Positions 12,035 through 23,425 of a DNA stretch of 64,000 bases are shown one piece after another (position 1 is the stretch's first letter; the number at the start of each line of letters is the position of its first letter). The notes beneath the pieces are model-generated. The model was not told the origin of the DNA and ran no database searches. It was given only the letters and a program-made list of their open reading frames with translations. A program made the translations under genes and the position numbers. Source of the DNA: Pseudomonas syringae (GTDB lineage: Bacteria; Pseudomonadota; Gammaproteobacteria; Pseudomonadales; Pseudomonadaceae); contig NZ_CP066265.1 in the NCBI RefSeq assembly GCF_023278085.1, positions 4,908,501 through 4,972,500 on the forward strand. The letters run 5' to 3'.

Positions 12035-12060
12035 ATAATATTGTTGAACAATGTAATATC
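12035..12060. promoter_or_regulatory. candidate operator for the divergent GntR regulator
   Basis: A perfect palindrome, ATTGTT-G-AACAAT, occupies 12040-12052 and is flanked by looser symmetry (GATA... and ...ATATC). FadR/FCD-type GntR regulators commonly bind short TTGT-ACAA-like palindromes. It lies in the only gap between the regulator gene and the transporter-pxp operon, where it could control both. Binding is inferred. Confidence 0.5.
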
Positions 12061-12199
12061 TATCGCCCTTCCAAATGCACCACATTGTTACCCTTGCGCT
12101 CATATGTGCTACCCGATGAAGCACATACCGGCCATCCTCCTTGCCAGCCATCAAGCTCTCGTGGAATATCAAAGCCGCTTTTCCCTTACTGGATCCTTT

Positions 12200-12874
12200 A
12201 TGAATGACGCCCCTCTCTCCCTGCCCCGTACGCGTGGAGAATCCCTCACCCAGGAACTGCGCAGAATGCTCGTGGAAGGCGAACTGGTCCCCGGGCAACG
12301 GCTGTCGGAAGCGGCGCTGGCGGACAGCCTGCAGGTTTCCCGCAACACCTTGAGAGAGGCGTTCAGAGTCCTGACCCGCGAGGGCTTGCTCAAGCATGAG
12401 CCCAACCGTGGCGTGACGGTGGCCGAACCGGATATGGCGTCGATCATCGACATCTACCGTGTGCGCCGCTTTATCGAATGCACAGCCATTGCCCAGGGCT
12501 ACCCGCAACACCCTGGCGTGCGGCGCATGCGCGCGGCGGTCGACGCCGGTATCAAGGCCCGCGAAGCCCGCGACTGGGTGGCGGTCGGCACGGCCAACAT
12601 GATGTTCCACAAGGCAATCGTCGAGTTGGCGGACAGCCCGCGACTGGTCACGTTTTACGGGCAGATTTCGGCAGAATTGCGCCTCGCGTTCGGGCTGCTG
12701 AACAACCCCGAACTGCTTCACTCGCCTTATCTGGACATGAACGCCGCTGTTCTCGGCTGTCTTGACGCCGGCCAGACCGACGAGGCGACGCGGATGCTGG
12801 AAGACTATCTGGTGCAATCGGAACGGACGATTCTGGCCGCTTTCCAGCGCAGCCGAACCGGCAGTCAGGCCTGA
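12200..12874 (+). CDS. GntR-family regulator with FCD (FadR C-terminal) domain
   Basis: A 224-residue DNA-binding regulator. The start at ATG 12200 gives the usual N-terminus; earlier in-frame ATGs run through the AT-rich promoter region. Residues about 12-76 form the winged helix-turn-helix (LADSLQVSRNTLREAFRVL, then EGLLKHEPNRGV). Residues about 85-215 are an all-helical FCD ligand-binding domain with conserved Arg and His residues for metal or acid binding. It is transcribed away from the transporter-pxpA-pxpBC operon, so it is probably the local repressor or activator responding to 5-oxoproline, D-glutamate or a related acid. The ligand is unknown. Confidence 0.85.
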   Translation: MNDAPLSLPRTRGESLTQELRRMLVEGELVPGQRLSEAALADSLQVSRNTLREAFRVLTREGLLKHEPNRGVTVAEPDMASIIDIYRVRRFIECTAIAQGYPQHPGVRRMRAAVDAGIKAREARDWVAVGTANMMFHKAIVELADSPRLVTFYGQISAELRLAFGLLNNPELLHSPYLDMNAAVLGCLDAGQTDEATRMLEDYLVQSERTILAAFQRSRTGSQA

Positions 12875-12930
12875 CACCTGATCGCCAGAACTACCACTGA
12901 TGGTCCGGGTCTACGGGTTCTGAGCGCTGA

Positions 12931-14466
<1,536 letters not shown>

Positions 14467-14477
14467 GGGCGACACAC

Positions 14478-14828
14478 CTATCGTGCCCATGGAGCGTGAG
14501 GAACGATAGGCGTAGAACACTATCGTGCCCATGCTCCGCGTGGGTATGCCGTTCTGGACGCTCTGCGTCCGCTCTTGAATGTGCAGCGCGGCGCAGAATT
14601 GTGACGCGTAGCGTCACACAAGGCATTCCCACGCTGGAGCGTGAGGAACGATAGGCTTCCGAAAGAACACTATCGTGCCCATGCTCCGCGTGGGTATGCC
14701 GTTCTGGACGCTCTGCGTCCGCTCTTGAATGTGCAGCTCGGCGCAGATTTGTGACGCGGAGCGTCACTCAGGGCATTCCCAAGCCGGCGCGATAACCTCA
14801 TCAATCGTGCGACCCTCCGCGTCCGGTC
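14478..14828 (+). repeat. tandem composite palindromic repeats, locus A
   Basis: This fills the 384-base gap between selO and chpC. After a short fragment at 14478, two near-identical head-to-tail units start at 14520 and 14670 (period 150), then a degenerate partial third. Each unit begins CTATCGTGCCCATG and contains mini-palindromes of the types GGACGC-tct-GCGTCC and GTGACGC-nnn-GCGTCAC, ending in GAGGAACGATA. Apparent open frames across it are by-products of the repeat. Confidence 0.9.
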
Positions 14829-14850
14829 GAGAGGTGTCCGGAAATCAACG

Positions 14851-15324
14851 CTAGAGCACAAGCCCCGTGTCCACCCACCACTGTTCCAGCCCTTCCAGGT
14901 CGGGGATGCGGGCGACGGTTTCGCCGATCTGTACGGCAGCGAGTTCCAGTTCGGCCAGTGGCACGTCGACGTAGCTCAGCTGGCTATCCACCTTGCAGGA
15001 ACGCGGGATGCCTTGGGTCAGCAGCGCCAGGAAGCGGACCTCGTTGCGTCCGCCCAGCGCATTGAGCACCACGATTCGGGCCCGGCCTCCGACCCGTGTG
15101 CGTCCTCCGCAGGCGGCTTCGAAGCTGAGCAGCGGCAAGGTCAGTTCGCGCCAGCTGATCGGCCCCAGGTACCATTCGGGGGCGTCCGGACCGGCGCTGC
15201 AATCCTGATAGTCGATCAACTCGGCAACCGCGACGTTCGGCACCAGCAGATGGCGGTCGCTCAGCGGCAACAACAGCCCGGTCAGGCTGGTGAGGCGGCT
15301 GGTCTGGAACGTTCCTTCAGACAT
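14851..15324 (-). CDS. chpC: CheW-like coupling protein ChpC
   Basis: A 157-residue CheW-domain protein of the type IV pilus Chp system. The chosen start, ATG 15324 (MSEGTFQTSRLTSLTG), has a GGAGTCAGG Shine-Dalgarno and overlaps the end of chpA by 8 bases; the frame could extend to 15345. CheW features seen are LLLPLSDRHLLVPNVAVAELI, WYLGPISWRELTLPLL and IVVLNALGG. In Pseudomonas aeruginosa ChpC is an accessory coupler linking further receptors to ChpA. Here it directly follows chpA because chpB is absent. It is the last gene of the minus-strand pil-chp operon. Confidence 0.88.
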   Translation of the reverse strand: MSEGTFQTSRLTSLTGLLLPLSDRHLLVPNVAVAELIDYQDCSAGPDAPEWYLGPISWRELTLPLLSFEAACGGRTRVGGRARIVVLNALGGRNEVRFLALLTQGIPRSCKVDSQLSYVDVPLAELELAAVQIGETVARIPDLEGLEQWWVDTGLVL

Positions 15325-18300
15325 GGACCTGACTCCAGTAGGCAATGCTCTCCAGCAACACGGTTTCCTGATAAGGCTTGCTCAGGTACTCGTTGACACC
15401 CAGCGCCATGGCCCTGTCGCGGTGTTTCTGGCCGGAGCGGGAGGTGATCATGATGATGGGCAGACCTTTGAGTTCTTCATCCTGGCGAATCTGACTGGCG
15501 ACTTCAAAACCGTCCATGCGCGGCATTTCGATGTCCAGCAACATGATGTCGGGGGTGTGTTCCTGCAATAAGCTCATGGCATCTATCCCGTCCTTGGCGG
15601 TCAGCACGTGCATGCCGTGCCGTTCGAGCAAGCGGCTGGTGACTTTGCGCACGGTCACCGAATCGTCCACGACCATCACCAGCAGCGGCCGGGCGTGCTC
15701 GACTTCGCTGTACGAGACAGGCGTCAGCCCTCGGAACGGCAGGCCCTGCAAGGTACGAATCTGCGCCATGAGGTCCAGAATCAGCACCACACGGCCGTCG
15801 CCCAGAATGGTCGCGCCGGAGATACCCTGCACGCCGGAAAACTGCGCGCCAAGGCTCTTGACCACGATTTCTCGCGAACCGGCCAGCGCATCAACCTGCA
15901 CCGCGACCCACTGATCCTGCAAATGCACCAGCAACACCGGCAGCGGCTGCAACTGGCCGACCAGCCTCGGCGGGCTGTTGCCCAGCAGTTCGCCAAGATA
16001 GCGCAACTCGTAGCTGCGCCCGCCATATTGATAACGCGGCGGAATGGTCTGGTAATAGGCATCCAGTTCGTTGGCCATCACCCGCACAATGCCATCGACG
16101 GTATTGAGCGGCACCGCATACTGTTCTTCGCCGCAGGTCACCATCAGCGCACGGTTGACCGACACCGAGATCGGCAGCCGGATACGGAAGCGCGTGCCTT
16201 TGCCGGGTACCGAGTCAATGACCATCGAGCCGCCCAGCTGCTTGACCTCGGCGTGCACCACGTCCATCCCGACCCCGCGTCCGGAAATCTGGGTGATGAT
16301 CTCGCTGGTGGAAAAACCTGCCTGAAGGATGAAGGGCAGTACTTCGTGATCGGACAGGTCGGCGTCCGGGTCAATCATGCCGCGCTTGATAGCCTTGCGG
16401 CGCACCGCCGCCAGATCGACGCCCGAGCCGTCATCGCTCAGCTCGATCACGATATCACCGCCCTCGTACATCAGTTCCAGACTGATCCGGCCCTGCTCCG
16501 CTTTGCCAGCGGCAACACGCTTTTCAGTGCTTTCAAGGCCGTGATCGACGGCGTTGCGCAGCATGTGCTCCAGCGGCGCGACCATGCGTTCCAGCACATT
16601 GCGGTCCATTTCCCCCTCGGCATTGCCGACCTCGAAATGGACTTTCTTGTGCAGCTCCGAAGCCACCTGGCGCACCACACGACGCAAGCGCGGCACCAGC
16701 CGCTCGAACGGCACCATGCGCGTGCGCATCAGGCCTTCCTGCAACTGGGTGTTGACCCTGGCTTGTTGTGACAACAGGGTTTCTGCGTCGCGGGCGCGCG
16801 CGCCGAGGGTTTCCTTGAGGTCCATCAGGTCGGACGCGGACTCGAACAGCGCGCGCGACAATTGTTGCAGCTGGGAATGGCGGTCCATTTCCAGCGGGTC
16901 GAATTCTTCATAACCCAGGCGCTCGGCCTGGACCTGTTCGCGGCTGAGAATCCGCCCTTGGGTTTCCATATCAAGGCGCCGCAATTGATCGCGCATCCGT
17001 TCGATGGTGGTTTCCATCTCCACCAGCGCGACCTGCGCATCCAGCATCTGCTGTTCGATTCGCCCACGGAAGATCGACGTCTCGCCCGCCAGGTTGACCA
17101 GATTTTCCAGCTGCTCGGCGGGCACCTTGACCATTTCCGGGCCGCCGCGCTCGGCGTCGACGTCAGCCACCGGTGCGACCGCCACCACAGGTTCCGCAGC
17201 GCTTTCCAGTGTGGCAGCAACCGCCACTCTGGCACCCGGCTCAAGACTGGCCAGGGCGCGGATCTTGTCGATCAGCAACGTGGCATCGGGCATCGGCTTG
17301 TCAGTGCGCACGGCATCAAGCATGTCGGCCAGTACGTCATGACCGCTCTGCAACAGGCCGATCATCAATGAGTCAGGCTGCATGCTGCCCGTGGACAGCC
17401 CTTCGTAGAGTGTTTCCAGCTCGTGCGCGAGATCGCCGATGGGCGCGATTTCGACCATGCGCGCGCCGCCCTTGAGGGTGTGCAGGTCGCGCAGCAGGTT
17501 CTCGACTTCCAGCAGGTTGTGCGGATCGGCCTGCCAGCGGACCAGCGCGGCACCGGAGCTCTCGATGATGTCGAAACCTTCTTCGAGGAAGATTTCACGC
17601 AGCTCGGTGTCGTGCTCGGGCGGCTCGTCACTCGCCTCGGAAGGTACTGGCACCTCAGGCTTTGCATGCCCAGCGTTACGACAGTGGCCCAGCGCCTCGA
17701 TCAACGCCGAAGGATCGCTGAGCGCTTCATGCCGATACAGCTGCTCCAGCAGGATTGCCAGGTGGTCATGGCTCTCATGCAGTAATTCCGCCAGCTCGGG
17801 AGAAAAACTGAAACGCCGGTCGATCAGGCCCTCGTAAAGGTTCTCCAGTTCATGCGCGAGGTCGCCGACCTCGGCCACCTCAGCCATCCGCGCCCCGCCT
17901 TTGAGGGTGTGCAGATCACGTTGCAGCGAGCTCAACGGTGCCGGGTTTTCCGGGTCAGCCAACCAGCGTTGCAGGGCCTGTCCGGCGCTATCGAGGATAT
18001 CAACGGCCTCTTCCAGAAAGATCTCGACGATCTCGTCGTCAAGGCTGGAGGCCTCGGGCTGCACTTCTTCTCTGGCCAGTTGCTCGGTCGCCGCGTTGAG
18101 TTCTGTAACGCTCAAGGTATGCTGACCGTCGCTCTTGATCAGGCCGGTTGCCGACGGGTCCAGCGCCTGGGCCAGCAACTCATGCAAGGCACGGACGCAT
18201 TCCGGGCGGGGCTCGACATCCTGACCGGCCGCCACCTGATCAAGCATGTTGATCAAGGCTTCGTGGGCGTGCTCCGCCTCATCGAAAAACCGTTCACTGA

Positions 18301-21280
18301 CCGCCAGACTGCCTTCCTCGACAGCGCCATACAGGTCGAGCAAGGCCTCGCACAGCTCATCCACCTGAGGCAGATCGGCCAGATGCGCGCCATGCCCGAG
18401 CGTCGTCAGCTCATCGAGCAGTGCGCTCAACTCCTGACGTTCACCGGGGTGCTGACGCCAGCGCCGCAACAGGTTTTCGGCGTCGAGGACGATGTCCATG
18501 CCTTCGGCCAGAAAGCTGGCAATCAGCTGGGGGTTGCGCTTGATGCGCAGCCCGTTGTCTGACTCGCGCAGCACCGCCGCGAGCCGGTCGTCGAGCAGTG
18601 CATGGGCAGCCTCGATCAGTCCGGCCGCGCCGGGTATTTCTGCCAGCGGGGTTGTGTCCAGTTGCTCCAGGCCGAGGCGAAACAGCGGTTCGGCGCTGCG
18701 TAGCAGGTCCAGTTCTGGCGCGCCGATGTCGATCAGGTTGGCCTTGTACTCACGCACCAGTTGATCAAGCGGGCTGGCCAGTTCGGCAATCGGCAACACC
18801 CCGGCCATGTGCGCGCTGCCTTTGAGCGTATGCAGGGCGCGCAGCAGGCTGTCGCTGATCGACGGTGAGTTCACGTGCTCGGCCGTCTCGAGGAAACGGC
18901 TCAAGGTGCCCAGATGGCCCTGCGCTTCCTGACGGAAAATCTCCAGTAATTGCGGATCAAGTGTTTCGCCTGACGCGTGATCGTCGGGCGTGGCCAGTGA
19001 GGGCGGCTCAAGACCATTGGCCAGCGCGTGGGCACGGGCCGCCAGCAGGTCGACATCGTTGCGCTGGCGCTGCGCATTCTCGGCGAAATCACGGATGACG
19101 GAGGGCAGCAGCGCCAGCACCTCGTGCATCAGTTGTTGCACTTCAAGGCCCGGCAGCACGCTGCCTTCCAGCACCCGGTTAAGCAGGTTTTCGACTGACC
19201 AGGCGAGTTCGCTGAGGATCAGCGCGCGCACCATCCGCCCGCTGCCCTTGAGCGTATGGAACGCCCGGCGTACTTCGGTCAGCGCCGTACTGTCCCAATG
19301 GCCACCGCTGCTCAGCGAGGCAAACCAGCGCGGCAGGTACTCACGCAGCGCATCGAGCACTTCGTCTGCCTCTTCGAGAAAGACATCGCGCAACTCGTCG
19401 TCGACTGCCTCTTCCCCGGCCGAGGGCGGCAGCAGGCTGGTCGGTACGTTACGGGCCGGCGGATTGACCGCAGACACCGGGCTGGCAAGGACTTGAGCAA
19501 TGGTTTGCGTCGGGCTGACCAGCGCCTTGCGGTCGTCCAGTTCGAGCAGTTCGTCCTGGGTGATGATTTCGTCGAGCAGTGGCACGTCAAGGGTGTCTGC
19601 TGCGGGCGAATAGCCCAGACGCGCCAGGCTTTGCTGTGCCATGTCGAGAATCTGATCACCCGGCGTCTCGTGGTCTTCGAGCATGCGCTCCAGGTAATAC
19701 TCGATCCCGGTAATGGTGTCGGCCAGGCAATCGAGTTGCACCCAGCCAGGCCGGGTGTCGTCGATCAGCAGGTGTTCCTGGATGTATTCATTGCAGGCCG
19801 CCAGCAGGCTGGCCGCACGCGCCAGCGGGATCATCGCCAGCGCACCGCGCACCTGCACCAGCAGGGCACAGAGCGGATCGAGCCGTTGCCGGTCCCACTC
19901 ACCGTCGATGTAATCGACGATCACGTCCTTGGCCTGCTGCAACACAGTGCGCGCTTCGCGAATCACCAGTTGATGGATCTGCGTCAGGTCGGTGGTCGGC
20001 AAACGGCTTTCTTCGCGGCTGGACGGCTCGCTGCTGCCCGCCATGCCCGCGAGGGTCGACTCGACGTACAGCAAGGCCCCCGCCACATCCATCAGCGCGG
20101 CATCGCTGGGCTCACGCTGCCCCTGCGCCAGCCCCAGCACGACACTCAGTTGATCGATGATCACCTTGCGTGGCTGGCCAAAACCCAGCACCGCCAGGGT
20201 GTCGGCAATCTGCCGCAGCGGTGGCAGCAAGGCATTGAGTTCACTGACGTGCTGGCGGTCGCCGCGCACGAACACGTCGAGCCGCTCCTTGACCCGCACC
20301 AGCCCTTCGCACAAGGCCACGATCACCGAGCGCATGGCATCACGGTCAGGCCCGGCCATCCGCGCGCGCTCTTCATCGACCACATCGTTGCCGGGCAAGG
20401 CATCCGCCAGCGCGTACTGATCCTTGAGATCGAGCATCTTCGGCGCCACGCTGTCGGATTTGGCGATGTAGAACAGCAGGCTTTTCAGCAATTCTTCAGG
20501 CGCCGGCTGGTTGATGCCGGTGACGCCCTGTTCAGTCAGACGCTTGAGTTCCTTGTCGGCATCCTTCAACAGGCTGCGCAGCGCCGGGCTGTTGGTGAAG
20601 TTGCCATTGAGCATGGTTTCGACCAACGCCGTGGCGATGCGCCAGAGCGGGCCAAGCGGCGCGTCTTCACACAGTTGCTCCAGCCGGGCAAACACCTTGG
20701 CCATGTAACCGAGCTGGGTCTGCACGCCCTGCTCGCGCATCAGGCCGGCCAGTGCGGCCTGCAAGGTCTGGCGCAGTTTGCGTAACAGGTTTGGCAGTTC
20801 TGGCGTATTGCGGCGCGCCAGTTCGTCATCATCGAGCGGCGGGACACTGACCAGTTGCGGGGCAAACAGGCTGGTTTCCGAAAGCAGGCTTTCGCCCCGT
20901 GCACTGCGCAGGTCATTGAGCAGCGGCAAGACCACCAGTGGCAGGTCGCGACGCGCGGAATGTATGCGCTCCAGATAAACCGGCAGCTGGCTCATGGCCT
21001 GAATCAACAGCTGTTCGGACTCTACCGGATGACTCACGCGATTCTGCTGCACGGCCAGCGCCAGTTGCTCGATTTCCTCGGCCAGCAGCGCGGCACCGTA
21101 GAATTCGATCATTTGCAGGCTGCCGTGAACCTGATGCACCAGGTCCAGGCAGTCGGCCATCGCCGCACGGTTGGTCGGGTCTTCTATGAAGGCGTCGAGC
21201 GCCTGGCGTGCCTGACGAAGCGTCTCGGCGATCTCGCCCTTGAGCCATTCAAGGGCCACGTAATCGTGACGATCAGCCAT
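15317..21280 (-). CDS. chpA: hybrid chemotaxis histidine kinase ChpA with multiple Hpt domains
   Basis: A 1987-residue CheA-type kinase controlling type IV pilus motility and cAMP-linked behaviour; the P. aeruginosa protein is longer (about 2470). Four canonical histidine phosphotransfer sites with HTLKGS or HTLKGG are centred near residues 675, 816, 1122 and 1266. Earlier helical segments (HQVHGSLQMIEF near residue 50, VRGALAMIPLARA near 475) look like degenerate copies without the full motif. The kinase core follows, with HMLRNAVDHGLES, GDGSGVD-like DDGSGVDLAAV and GRGVGMDVV. Next come a CheW domain and a C-terminal receiver domain (VVDDSVTVRK, phospho-Asp near 1915 in LLDIEMPRMDG). It lies 47 bases after pilJ. 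Confidence 0.95.
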   Translation of the reverse strand: MADRHDYVALEWLKGEIAETLRQARQALDAFIEDPTNRAAMADCLDLVHQVHGSLQMIEFYGAALLAEEIEQLALAVQQNRVSHPVESEQLLIQAMSQLPVYLERIHSARRDLPLVVLPLLNDLRSARGESLLSETSLFAPQLVSVPPLDDDELARRNTPELPNLLRKLRQTLQAALAGLMREQGVQTQLGYMAKVFARLEQLCEDAPLGPLWRIATALVETMLNGNFTNSPALRSLLKDADKELKRLTEQGVTGINQPAPEELLKSLLFYIAKSDSVAPKMLDLKDQYALADALPGNDVVDEERARMAGPDRDAMRSVIVALCEGLVRVKERLDVFVRGDRQHVSELNALLPPLRQIADTLAVLGFGQPRKVIIDQLSVVLGLAQGQREPSDAALMDVAGALLYVESTLAGMAGSSEPSSREESRLPTTDLTQIHQLVIREARTVLQQAKDVIVDYIDGEWDRQRLDPLCALLVQVRGALAMIPLARAASLLAACNEYIQEHLLIDDTRPGWVQLDCLADTITGIEYYLERMLEDHETPGDQILDMAQQSLARLGYSPAADTLDVPLLDEIITQDELLELDDRKALVSPTQTIAQVLASPVSAVNPPARNVPTSLLPPSAGEEAVDDELRDVFLEEADEVLDALREYLPRWFASLSSGGHWDSTALTEVRRAFHTLKGSGRMVRALILSELAWSVENLLNRVLEGSVLPGLEVQQLMHEVLALLPSVIRDFAENAQRQRNDVDLLAARAHALANGLEPPSLATPDDHASGETLDPQLLEIFRQEAQGHLGTLSRFLETAEHVNSPSISDSLLRALHTLKGSAHMAGVLPIAELASPLDQLVREYKANLIDIGAPELDLLRSAEPLFRLGLEQLDTTPLAEIPGAAGLIEAAHALLDDRLAAVLRESDNGLRIKRNPQLIASFLAEGMDIVLDAENLLRRWRQHPGERQELSALLDELTTLGHGAHLADLPQVDELCEALLDLYGAVEEGSLAVSERFFDEAEHAHEALINMLDQVAAGQDVEPRPECVRALHELLAQALDPSATGLIKSDGQHTLSVTELNAATEQLAREEVQPEASSLDDEIVEIFLEEAVDILDSAGQALQRWLADPENPAPLSSLQRDLHTLKGGARMAEVAEVGDLAHELENLYEGLIDRRFSFSPELAELLHESHDHLAILLEQLYRHEALSDPSALIEALGHCRNAGHAKPEVPVPSEASDEPPEHDTELREIFLEEGFDIIESSGAALVRWQADPHNLLEVENLLRDLHTLKGGARMVEIAPIGDLAHELETLYEGLSTGSMQPDSLMIGLLQSGHDVLADMLDAVRTDKPMPDATLLIDKIRALASLEPGARVAVAATLESAAEPVVAVAPVADVDAERGGPEMVKVPAEQLENLVNLAGETSIFRGRIEQQMLDAQVALVEMETTIERMRDQLRRLDMETQGRILSREQVQAERLGYEEFDPLEMDRHSQLQQLSRALFESASDLMDLKETLGARARDAETLLSQQARVNTQLQEGLMRTRMVPFERLVPRLRRVVRQVASELHKKVHFEVGNAEGEMDRNVLERMVAPLEHMLRNAVDHGLESTEKRVAAGKAEQGRISLELMYEGGDIVIELSDDGSGVDLAAVRRKAIKRGMIDPDADLSDHEVLPFILQAGFSTSEIITQISGRGVGMDVVHAEVKQLGGSMVIDSVPGKGTRFRIRLPISVSVNRALMVTCGEEQYAVPLNTVDGIVRVMANELDAYYQTIPPRYQYGGRSYELRYLGELLGNSPPRLVGQLQPLPVLLVHLQDQWVAVQVDALAGSREIVVKSLGAQFSGVQGISGATILGDGRVVLILDLMAQIRTLQGLPFRGLTPVSYSEVEHARPLLVMVVDDSVTVRKVTSRLLERHGMHVLTAKDGIDAMSLLQEHTPDIMLLDIEMPRMDGFEVASQIRQDEELKGLPIIMITSRSGQKHRDRAMALGVNEYLSKPYQETVLLESIAYWSQVHV

Positions 21281-21327
21281 GACGGTTTCCGCCTGTTATC
21301 CCATCAAGATTGTTCATTTCTTGAACA

Positions 21328-23373
21328 TCATCCGATCTTCTTCGATGGCGGCAGGGTGAAGCCCGATACCGAGCGACGCATTTCACTGGCCATTTTCGCC
21401 AGGTTGCCGATGCTCTCGGCCGTCGCCGCAGTGCCCGAGGTGGTCTGCGAGGTGGTCTGCTGAATCACGGTCATGGTCTGGGAAATCTGCCCGGCAGACT
21501 CGGCCTGTTGATGGGCGGCGTCGGTGATGCTTTCGATCAGCTCGGCCAGCACTCTGGAAACCCCTTCGATTTCGCCGAGTGCCACACCGGCATCCTGCGC
21601 CAGCCGCGCGCCGCGCACCACCTCGCTGGTGGTCTGCTCCATCGAGATAACCGCCTCGTTGGTGTCGTTCTGGATGGCGCGCACCAGGGTTTCGATCTGT
21701 TTGGTTGCGGACGACGAACGCTCGGCCAGCCGCTGCACTTCGTCGGCCACCACCGCAAAGCCTCGCCCGGCATCACCGGCCATGGAGGCCTGAATCGCCG
21801 CATTAAGCGCCAGGATATTAGTCTGGTCGGCAATGTCGTCAATCAGACTGACAATATCGCCAATTTCCTGCGAAGACTCGCCCAGCCGTTTAATGCGCTT
21901 GGAGGTGTCCTGAATCTGCTCGCGAATGTTGTCCATGCCATGAATGGTGTTATGCACCACTTCGTTGCCCTTGTTGGCAATCGCCACCGAGCGCTCTGCC
22001 ACCGCCGAGGACTCCGACGCGTTGGCCGAGACCTGATCAATGGACGCTGCCATGTCATTGACGGCAGTCGACGCCGCGCTGATCTGCAACGCCTGATGCT
22101 CGGACGCCGCAGACAGCTGCATGGCCGTGGCCTGGGTGTCGGTGACCGCAGACGCGACCTGCTCGGCCGTAAGGTTGATGGTCACCACCAGTTCGCGCAG
22201 CCGGTCGATGGAGTAATTGATGGAATCGGCAATCGCGCCGGTAAAGTCCTCGGTCACCGAGGCGGTCACGGTCAGGTCGCCATCTGCAAGGCTTTCGATC
22301 TCGTCCAGCAGGCGCATGATCGCGTTCTGATTGCGCTCGCTCTTCTGTGCGGTTTCGCGCAACTGCCGATTGGTCTCCCGGACCATCACCAGACCGATCA
22401 GGATGATCGACATCAGCGCCAGCAGACCCAGTACATAACCGCCGACGGTGTTCATGGTGCGGCGCTTGGCCAGGTTTTCCAGGCTGTTGGCAAGTACCGA
22501 GGTTTCATCGAGCAGGGTTTGCGACGTGTTGAAAATGTTGCCGGACGCCTCGCGCACCTGATACAGCTCGGGCGAGGTTTCAAGAATCTCGTCCACCGAA
22601 CCGGACACGAACTCGAACAGTTCGGCAATTTCCGCCAGTCGTGCCCGGGCGTCGCGATCTTCGACCTGCGAGATGCGCAGCGTTGCGTTGCCTTCCAGCA
22701 TGCCGTTCAGCACACGGCCGAACTGACTGGCGTCGCGGCCAAACGCGTCGGCAGCCTGAACCGCCGTTTCATCACCGGCCAGCACGGTATTCACCGAGCC
22801 CAGAATACGTTCGGCCAGCAGCGCCTGACGCTGGGCAACCACCACCTGCGCGGCGGGCGCACGGCTTTGCAGGAGGATCTCGACCACTTTCTCGTACTCG
22901 GCCTGCAATTGCGGGATGGTTTCCGCCAGCGTGGCGGCCACCTGGTGCAGCGACAAGACCGTCTGCTCGCTCGCCAGGATCACGTCGGTGCTCTTGCGCA
23001 GCCCTTCCCAGTCTTTCTGAACGGTGCGCAGCTCGTCACGGATCAGATCCGGTGCGGCCGGCAATCCGGTGGCAGGGTCGCCTTTTTTCAGGTAACCCCA
23101 GCGCACGTCGAAATCGTTGCGTGCGTCGGCCAGCAACTTGAACGCCGGGGTTTTGCCCGCCGCCGCTTCAGTGGCGTTTTTCGCAATGCGCTGGGACAGC
23201 ACGCGCAATTCGCCGGCATGCCCGATGTATTGCTTGTCGTAGTTCGACTGCGTGTTGAGGTACGCGAAGTTGGCGAACAACAGCATGATGAAGACGATGA
23301 GCGCGACGAACAGCAGAATAATCTGCGTTCTGCTTCGCGCACCTTCCAGTGACCTGCCTGTACTACCCATCAA
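21328..23373 (-). CDS. pilJ: type IV pilus methyl-accepting chemoreceptor PilJ
   Basis: A 681-residue membrane receptor of the Pil-Chp pathway, normal in length. TM1 lies at about residues 18-39 ([26 protein letters not shown]), followed by a periplasmic region with two PilJ-type helical modules ([20 protein letters not shown] is the signature of the first). TM2 is near 312-332. After HAMP, the cytoplasmic signalling hairpin has its tip at [21 protein letters not shown]. In P. aeruginosa PilJ senses surface contact or pilin and signals to ChpA through PilI. It follows pilI and precedes chpA; the methyltransferase gene pilK normally found between pilJ and chpA is missing. Confidence 0.95.
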   Translation of the reverse strand: MMGSTGRSLEGARSRTQIILLFVALIVFIMLLFANFAYLNTQSNYDKQYIGHAGELRVLSQRIAKNATEAAAGKTPAFKLLADARNDFDVRWGYLKKGDPATGLPAAPDLIRDELRTVQKDWEGLRKSTDVILASEQTVLSLHQVAATLAETIPQLQAEYEKVVEILLQSRAPAAQVVVAQRQALLAERILGSVNTVLAGDETAVQAADAFGRDASQFGRVLNGMLEGNATLRISQVEDRDARARLAEIAELFEFVSGSVDEILETSPELYQVREASGNIFNTSQTLLDETSVLANSLENLAKRRTMNTVGGYVLGLLALMSIILIGLVMVRETNRQLRETAQKSERNQNAIMRLLDEIESLADGDLTVTASVTEDFTGAIADSINYSIDRLRELVVTINLTAEQVASAVTDTQATAMQLSAASEHQALQISAASTAVNDMAASIDQVSANASESSAVAERSVAIANKGNEVVHNTIHGMDNIREQIQDTSKRIKRLGESSQEIGDIVSLIDDIADQTNILALNAAIQASMAGDAGRGFAVVADEVQRLAERSSSATKQIETLVRAIQNDTNEAVISMEQTTSEVVRGARLAQDAGVALGEIEGVSRVLAELIESITDAAHQQAESAGQISQTMTVIQQTTSQTTSGTAATAESIGNLAKMASEMRRSVSGFTLPPSKKIG

Positions 23374-23425
23374 TCAGGCCCCCGCCTAAATCCAAATCAG
23401 ATGTGAAACAAACCAGGCTCGCATT

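Noticed and set aside
12005..12877. 290-codon minus-strand open frame opposite the GntR gene
   Set aside because: It covers the regulator and the whole divergent promoter region, and its translation has no domain features.
19256..20785. 509-codon plus-strand open frame opposite chpA
   Set aside because: It mirrors the Hpt region of chpA on the other strand; composition is Arg/Gln-rich and no start signals or motifs are present.
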